The position numbers and the translations under genes were made by a program. This document shows positions 53,616 through 56,495 of a stretch of DNA of 56,495 nucleotides, piece after piece (the first letter of the stretch is position 1; the number at the start of each line of letters is the position of its first letter). The notes under the pieces are model-generated. The model saw only the letters and a program-made list of their open reading frames with translations, did no database searches and was not told where the DNA came from. The stretch is from positions 1-56,495 of the forward strand of contig JAHENB010000012.1 of NCBI GenBank assembly GCA_024643345.1, written 5' to 3'. This DNA is from Maribacter sp. (lineage in GTDB: Bacteria; Bacteroidota; Bacteroidia; Flavobacteriales; Flavobacteriaceae).

Positions 53616-54128
53616 TTGGAAACCAACAACAAGGAAAACGTCTGCGAAGAAATGGTATTCACCAGTATCTTCAAGGCTAATTCAACAACGGTTTTTAACT
53701 ATATTTATTATAAGTTCGGCAACGAGGAAAAGGCTCATGATGCCGTACAAGAGGCATTTGTAAAGCTTTGGGAAAATTGTGGCAAAGTATCCCCGGAGAA
53801 AGCCAGATCCTTCGTTTACACCGTGGCCAATAATCTCTATTTGAATGTGATCAAAGCCGAGAAGGTGCGACTTAAATATGCCGACAAGTCGCTTAAGACC
53901 ACCCACGAATCGCCCGAATATTTGATGGAACAAAAGCAGTTCCAAGAAAAATTGGAACGGGCCTTGGACCAACTGCCAGAAAACCAGCGCACCGTTTTTC
54001 TATTGAACAGGATCGACGGAAAGAAATATGCCGAAATTGCCGAGATGGAAGGGGTAAGTGTTAAAGCCATAGAAAAAAGGATGCACCTGGCACTGAAAAC
54101 CCTAAGGGATCAAATCCATGGCATCTAA
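53616..54128 (+). CDS. ECF sigma factor (FecI-like)
   Basis: This 170-residue sigma-70-type factor has region 2 (about 22-85: IYYKFGNEEKAHDAVQEAFVKLWENC, cut as KFGNEEKAHDAVQEAF) and region 4 (about 115-165: LPENQRTVFLLNRIDGKKYAEIAEMEGVSVKAIEKRM). The spelling EKARSFVYTVANN is typical of Bacteroidota FecI-like factors. The start is TTG: the family's conserved NVCEE segment lies between it and the first ATG, 12 codons later. It would direct RNA polymerase to the lipoprotein and receptor promoters when released by FecR. Confidence 0.88.
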   Translation: METNNKENVCEEMVFTSIFKANSTTVFNYIYYKFGNEEKAHDAVQEAFVKLWENCGKVSPEKARSFVYTVANNLYLNVIKAEKVRLKYADKSLKTTHESPEYLMEQKQFQEKLERALDQLPENQRTVFLLNRIDGKKYAEIAEMEGVSVKAIEKRMHLALKTLRDQIHGI

Positions 54129-54248
54129 AACAAACAGAGTTATGGAGGGCCATATAAGACATTGGAACAACCTCCATTTAATAAATTATCGATAAATGGT
54201 AGGGTTTTTTAAAGCCCGATTGTTATAAAGGTACTAAAGCTTGAAATC

Positions 54249-55163
54249 ATGCAAGAGAATTACTTAGCGAAATGGCTCAACAATGAGCTTACCGAGGCAG
54301 AGCTGGCAGAATTTAAAAAATCTGAAGCATATGCCTCCTACCAGCGAATACTCGAGGCGGCAAATACTTTGGAAGCCCCAGATTTCGATATGGAAGAGGC
54401 CTTGTTAGCGGTCAAAAACAAGCGCATTTTTAAAGACAATACCAAAGTGGTGCAATTAGCTCCGTTTAGAATGTTCCTGCGCGTTGCGGCGGTGGTGGCC
54501 GTACTATTGGCGGGAGCCTACCTTTACCTGAACAGTCTTAACGAATCGATCACCACTCAGTATGCGGAAAACAAGCAGGTGGTTTTGCCCGATAATTCTG
54601 AAATCGTATTGAATGCCGATTCTGAAATCAGCTATAGCAAAAAGAAATGGGACAAACAGCGCAACGTAAATCTTGAGGGGGAGGCTTATTTTAAGGTGGC
54701 TAAGGGCAAGCGCTTTACCGTAATCACCGAAGGCGGCAGCGTCGCCGTTTTGGGTACCCAATTCAATGTGGAAAATCGTAGGGGCTTTTTTGAAGTGACC
54801 TGTTATGAGGGCTTGGTGAGCGTGACCTTCAATGGTGCAGAAACCAAATTGCCTGCAGGCACTTCCTTCATCGCCATCAATGGTAAAATGATCAATAGTG
54901 ACGCTCCCGAAACGAACTTACCCTCCTGGATGAACCAAGAGAGCAGTTTCAAAAGTATTCCCTTGAAATATGTGATTGCCGAATTTGAAAGACAGCATAA
55001 TATTATGGTAGAGACCCAAAATGTAGATACCGATCAATTATTTACAGGTACCTTTAGTAATACAGATGCCCACTTGGCTTTGCAGAGCATCAGTATTCCT
55101 TCCCAAATAAAGTTTAAATTTGAGGGGAATAAAGTGTTGTTCTATGCCGAAAACACTCCATAA
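54249..55163 (+). CDS. FecR-family anti-sigma factor
   Basis: This 304-residue inner-membrane protein has an N-terminal cytoplasmic helical part (AKWLNNELTEAELAEF) and one transmembrane helix (about 78-97, MFLRVAAVVAVLLAGAYLYL). The periplasmic FecR domain (about 105-215) has VVLPDNSEIVLNADSEI, AYFKVAKGKRFTVITEGGSV, VLGTQFNVENR and FEVTCYEGLVSV. A DUF4974-like C-terminal part follows (IPLKYVIAEFERQHNIMVE, FTGTFSNTDAHLALQSI). It would hold the sigma factor until the receptor signals. Its stop overlaps the receptor start by 20 bases, a sign of translational coupling. Confidence 0.92.
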   Translation: MQENYLAKWLNNELTEAELAEFKKSEAYASYQRILEAANTLEAPDFDMEEALLAVKNKRIFKDNTKVVQLAPFRMFLRVAAVVAVLLAGAYLYLNSLNESITTQYAENKQVVLPDNSEIVLNADSEISYSKKKWDKQRNVNLEGEAYFKVAKGKRFTVITEGGSVAVLGTQFNVENRRGFFEVTCYEGLVSVTFNGAETKLPAGTSFIAINGKMINSDAPETNLPSWMNQESSFKSIPLKYVIAEFERQHNIMVETQNVDTDQLFTGTFSNTDAHLALQSISIPSQIKFKFEGNKVLFYAENTP

Positions 55164-56495
55164 GGCATTATCCTTATTTGTTTGTTTGTTGTTGATTTCC
55201 GCCTTACAAACAAAGGCGCAGGAGACAACAGCCTCAACCTACCTCATACCCTTTATCCAAAAGCTCGAAAAAGACTTTGACATCAAGTTCTCCTATGTTG
55301 ATGACGACATTCGGGATGTTCAGATCAAAACACCAGATGCCGTAGATCTTGTAGGTATACTGACCAGTATCACGAACCAAACCCAGATCAAGGTCCAAAA
55401 AATCAGCGACCGATATTACTCCTTGGCCAAAAGCAGCACGGTCAATATTTGCGCGACGGTCTTGGATAATTTTGAAAAAAATACCGTTATGGGGGCCACA
55501 GTGGAGGTATTGGGAACCAAGATCGTCACTGTAACCGATTCTGAGGGTCGCTTTTCCTTAAAGGACATCCCTAGAAAAGCGATTCTACAAATCAAGTTTT
55601 TGGGCTTTAAAACATTTTTTGTGGAAGCCGGGGAATTGATCGGTAAAGACCCATGCAAGACCTTGCTTCTAGACCCATACTATCAGGAATTGGAAGAAGT
55701 GGTCGTTTACAAATTCCTGACCACGGGACTTAGCAAACAAACCGATGCCAGTATCTTACTGAACAGTTCAGAATTCGGCATCCTGCCCGGTACCATCGAT
55801 CCCGATGTGCTGCAAACGGTACAGGCCCTTCCAGGAATCAAAAGTATCGACGAAACGGTATCGGACATCAACATCAGAGGGGGCAGCAACGATCAAAACC
55901 TGTTGCTTTGGGATGGCATAAAAATGTACCAATCGGGTCACTTTTTTGGTCTCATCTCGGCTTTCAATCCTTTTCTAACGGACAAGGTGGTCTTGATCAA
56001 AAACGGATCGAGCGCACAATATGGGGACGGCGTGAGCGGTATCATCGATATGCACACCAAAAATGAGCTCAAGGATCAATTTTTTGGTGGGGCGGGCATC
56101 AACTTGATCAGTGGGGACGTTTATGGGCAGTTTCCTTTGGGCGATAAAATGGCTTTGCAGCTCTCCGCAAGACGATCCCTGACCGATTTCTTCAATACGC
56201 CCACCTATAACGAATTCTTCGATAGGGCCTTCCAGGATAGCCAGATCGTGGAGCGGGAAGGAAATTTTTATTTTTATGATTTTACCGGGAAGCTGCTTTA
56301 TGACATCGGCACAAATCAGAAATTTCGGCTGAGTTTTATCAACATCAATAATGCCTTGGATTATTCCGAGTTGTCAAGGGATAACGCCAATGCCACCCAA
56401 AGCAGTCTTGATCAGACCAACCTCTCATTCGGTGGCAGTTTGGACAGTAAATGGACAAATAGGTTCAAGACCTACCTCAATATGTATTTTACCAG
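55144..56495 (+). CDS. STN-domain TonB-dependent receptor, partial at window end
   Basis: 450 codons are open from the ATG to the window edge. A signal peptide (FVCLLLISALQTKAQ) is followed by an STN secretin/TonB signalling domain (about 25-98, FIQKLEKDFDIKFSYVDDD), a carboxypeptidase-D-like regulatory domain (about 100-178, NTVMGATVEVLGTKI, TVTDSEGRFSLKDIP, KFLGFKTFFV) and the plug (about 200 on, VLQTVQALPGIKSIDETVSDINIRGGS, QYGDGVSGIIDMHTKN). The barrel begins after that. The STN domain contacts FecR, so it is a signal-transducing receptor. It shares 20 bases with fecR. Its ligand cannot be read from this part. Confidence 0.93.
   Translation, partial: MPKTLHKALSLFVCLLLISALQTKAQETTASTYLIPFIQKLEKDFDIKFSYVDDDIRDVQIKTPDAVDLVGILTSITNQTQIKVQKISDRYYSLAKSSTVNICATVLDNFEKNTVMGATVEVLGTKIVTVTDSEGRFSLKDIPRKAILQIKFLGFKTFFVEAGELIGKDPCKTLLLDPYYQELEEVVVYKFLTTGLSKQTDASILLNSSEFGILPGTIDPDVLQTVQALPGIKSIDETVSDINIRGGSNDQNLLLWDGIKMYQSGHFFGLISAFNPFLTDKVVLIKNGSSAQYGDGVSGIIDMHTKNELKDQFFGGAGINLISGDVYGQFPLGDKMALQLSARRSLTDFFNTPTYNEFFDRAFQDSQIVEREGNFYFYDFTGKLLYDIGTNQKFRLSFININNALDYSELSRDNANATQSSLDQTNLSFGGSLDSKWTNRFKTYLNMYFT

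Noticed and set aside
1-56495. CRISPR arrays, insertion sequences, restriction systems and other defence genes
   Set aside because: No spaced direct repeats, transposases, inverted-repeat-bounded elements or defence proteins were found; the HerA-like ATPase lacks defence partners.

Overview
The window looks like chromosomal DNA of a marine-type Flavobacteriaceae (Bacteroidota). The support is: a PorP/SprF-family gliding/type IX secretion protein, a FecI-type sigma / FecR / TonB-dependent receptor cassette, many lipoproteins, promoter-like TAnnTTTG boxes, few Shine-Dalgarno sequences, and a tmRNA whose tag reads GESNYALAA. I cannot fix the genus. There are no rRNA genes, canonical tRNAs, CRISPR arrays or intact mobile elements. 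Coding density is high apart from roughly 8.0-10.0 kb and 12.9-14.3 kb.

Left part (1-12.9 kb): a LuxR/NarL response regulator cut at the window edge, with Glu where the phospho-acceptor Asp should be. Next come a SprF-like outer-membrane protein with a C-terminal SPOR domain and a TPR/PD40 protein that lacks the usual OmpA domain. These are followed by a very large cytochrome c / DUF6797 / beta-propeller lipoprotein, two small envelope proteins, a PQQ-type sorbosone dehydrogenase-like lipoprotein and an uncharacterised exported protein. This part looks like envelope remodelling plus periplasmic sugar oxidation.

tmRNA region (12.9-14.3 kb): ssrA on the minus strand with its own terminator. 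An 18-bp near-copy of the tmRNA 3' end lies about 160 bp away, and a DUF6090-like fragment sits beyond it. I read this as the scar of an old integration.

Middle (14.3-32.5 kb): a cluster of a PurD-like ATP-grasp enzyme, a GNAT acetyltransferase and a saccharopine-dehydrogenase-like enzyme, the last with its own promoter. Then a transglutaminase-like/PHP pair, a DUF1801 gene split by an in-frame TAG, and an S9 peptidase. A tight four-gene minus-strand operon follows (PLP cysteine-synthase-like enzyme, M20 peptidase, aldose-1-epimerase-like protein, Crp/Fnr regulator). After that: a LolC/FtsX-like permease divergent from NamZ, a sterol-desaturase-type oxygenase, a YkgJ-type Cys-cluster protein, a methyltransferase, a lipoprotein metalloprotease and queE.

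Right part (32.6-50.9 kb): a HerA-like ATPase, a lipoprotein, an alpha/beta hydrolase, a VOC protein, an esterase / small membrane protein / aldo-keto reductase operon, DUF2207 and LemA proteins, a DUF2306 membrane protein with an M20D amidohydrolase, a Tat-exported sugar-phosphate-isomerase-like protein, a large esterase-like lipoprotein, a tiny lipoprotein, an M13 peptidase, folD and ffh.

Right edge (51.1-56.5 kb): a surface-signalling locus. Two divergent lipoproteins built from the same repeated domain (a three-copy version with an extra duplicated N-terminal module, and a single-copy version) face an ECF sigma factor, a FecR anti-sigma factor and an STN-domain TonB-dependent receptor that runs off the window. 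This locus and the ATP-grasp/GNAT/saccharopine-dehydrogenase cluster are the best candidates here for undescribed biology. Their functions are inference, not proven by sequence.
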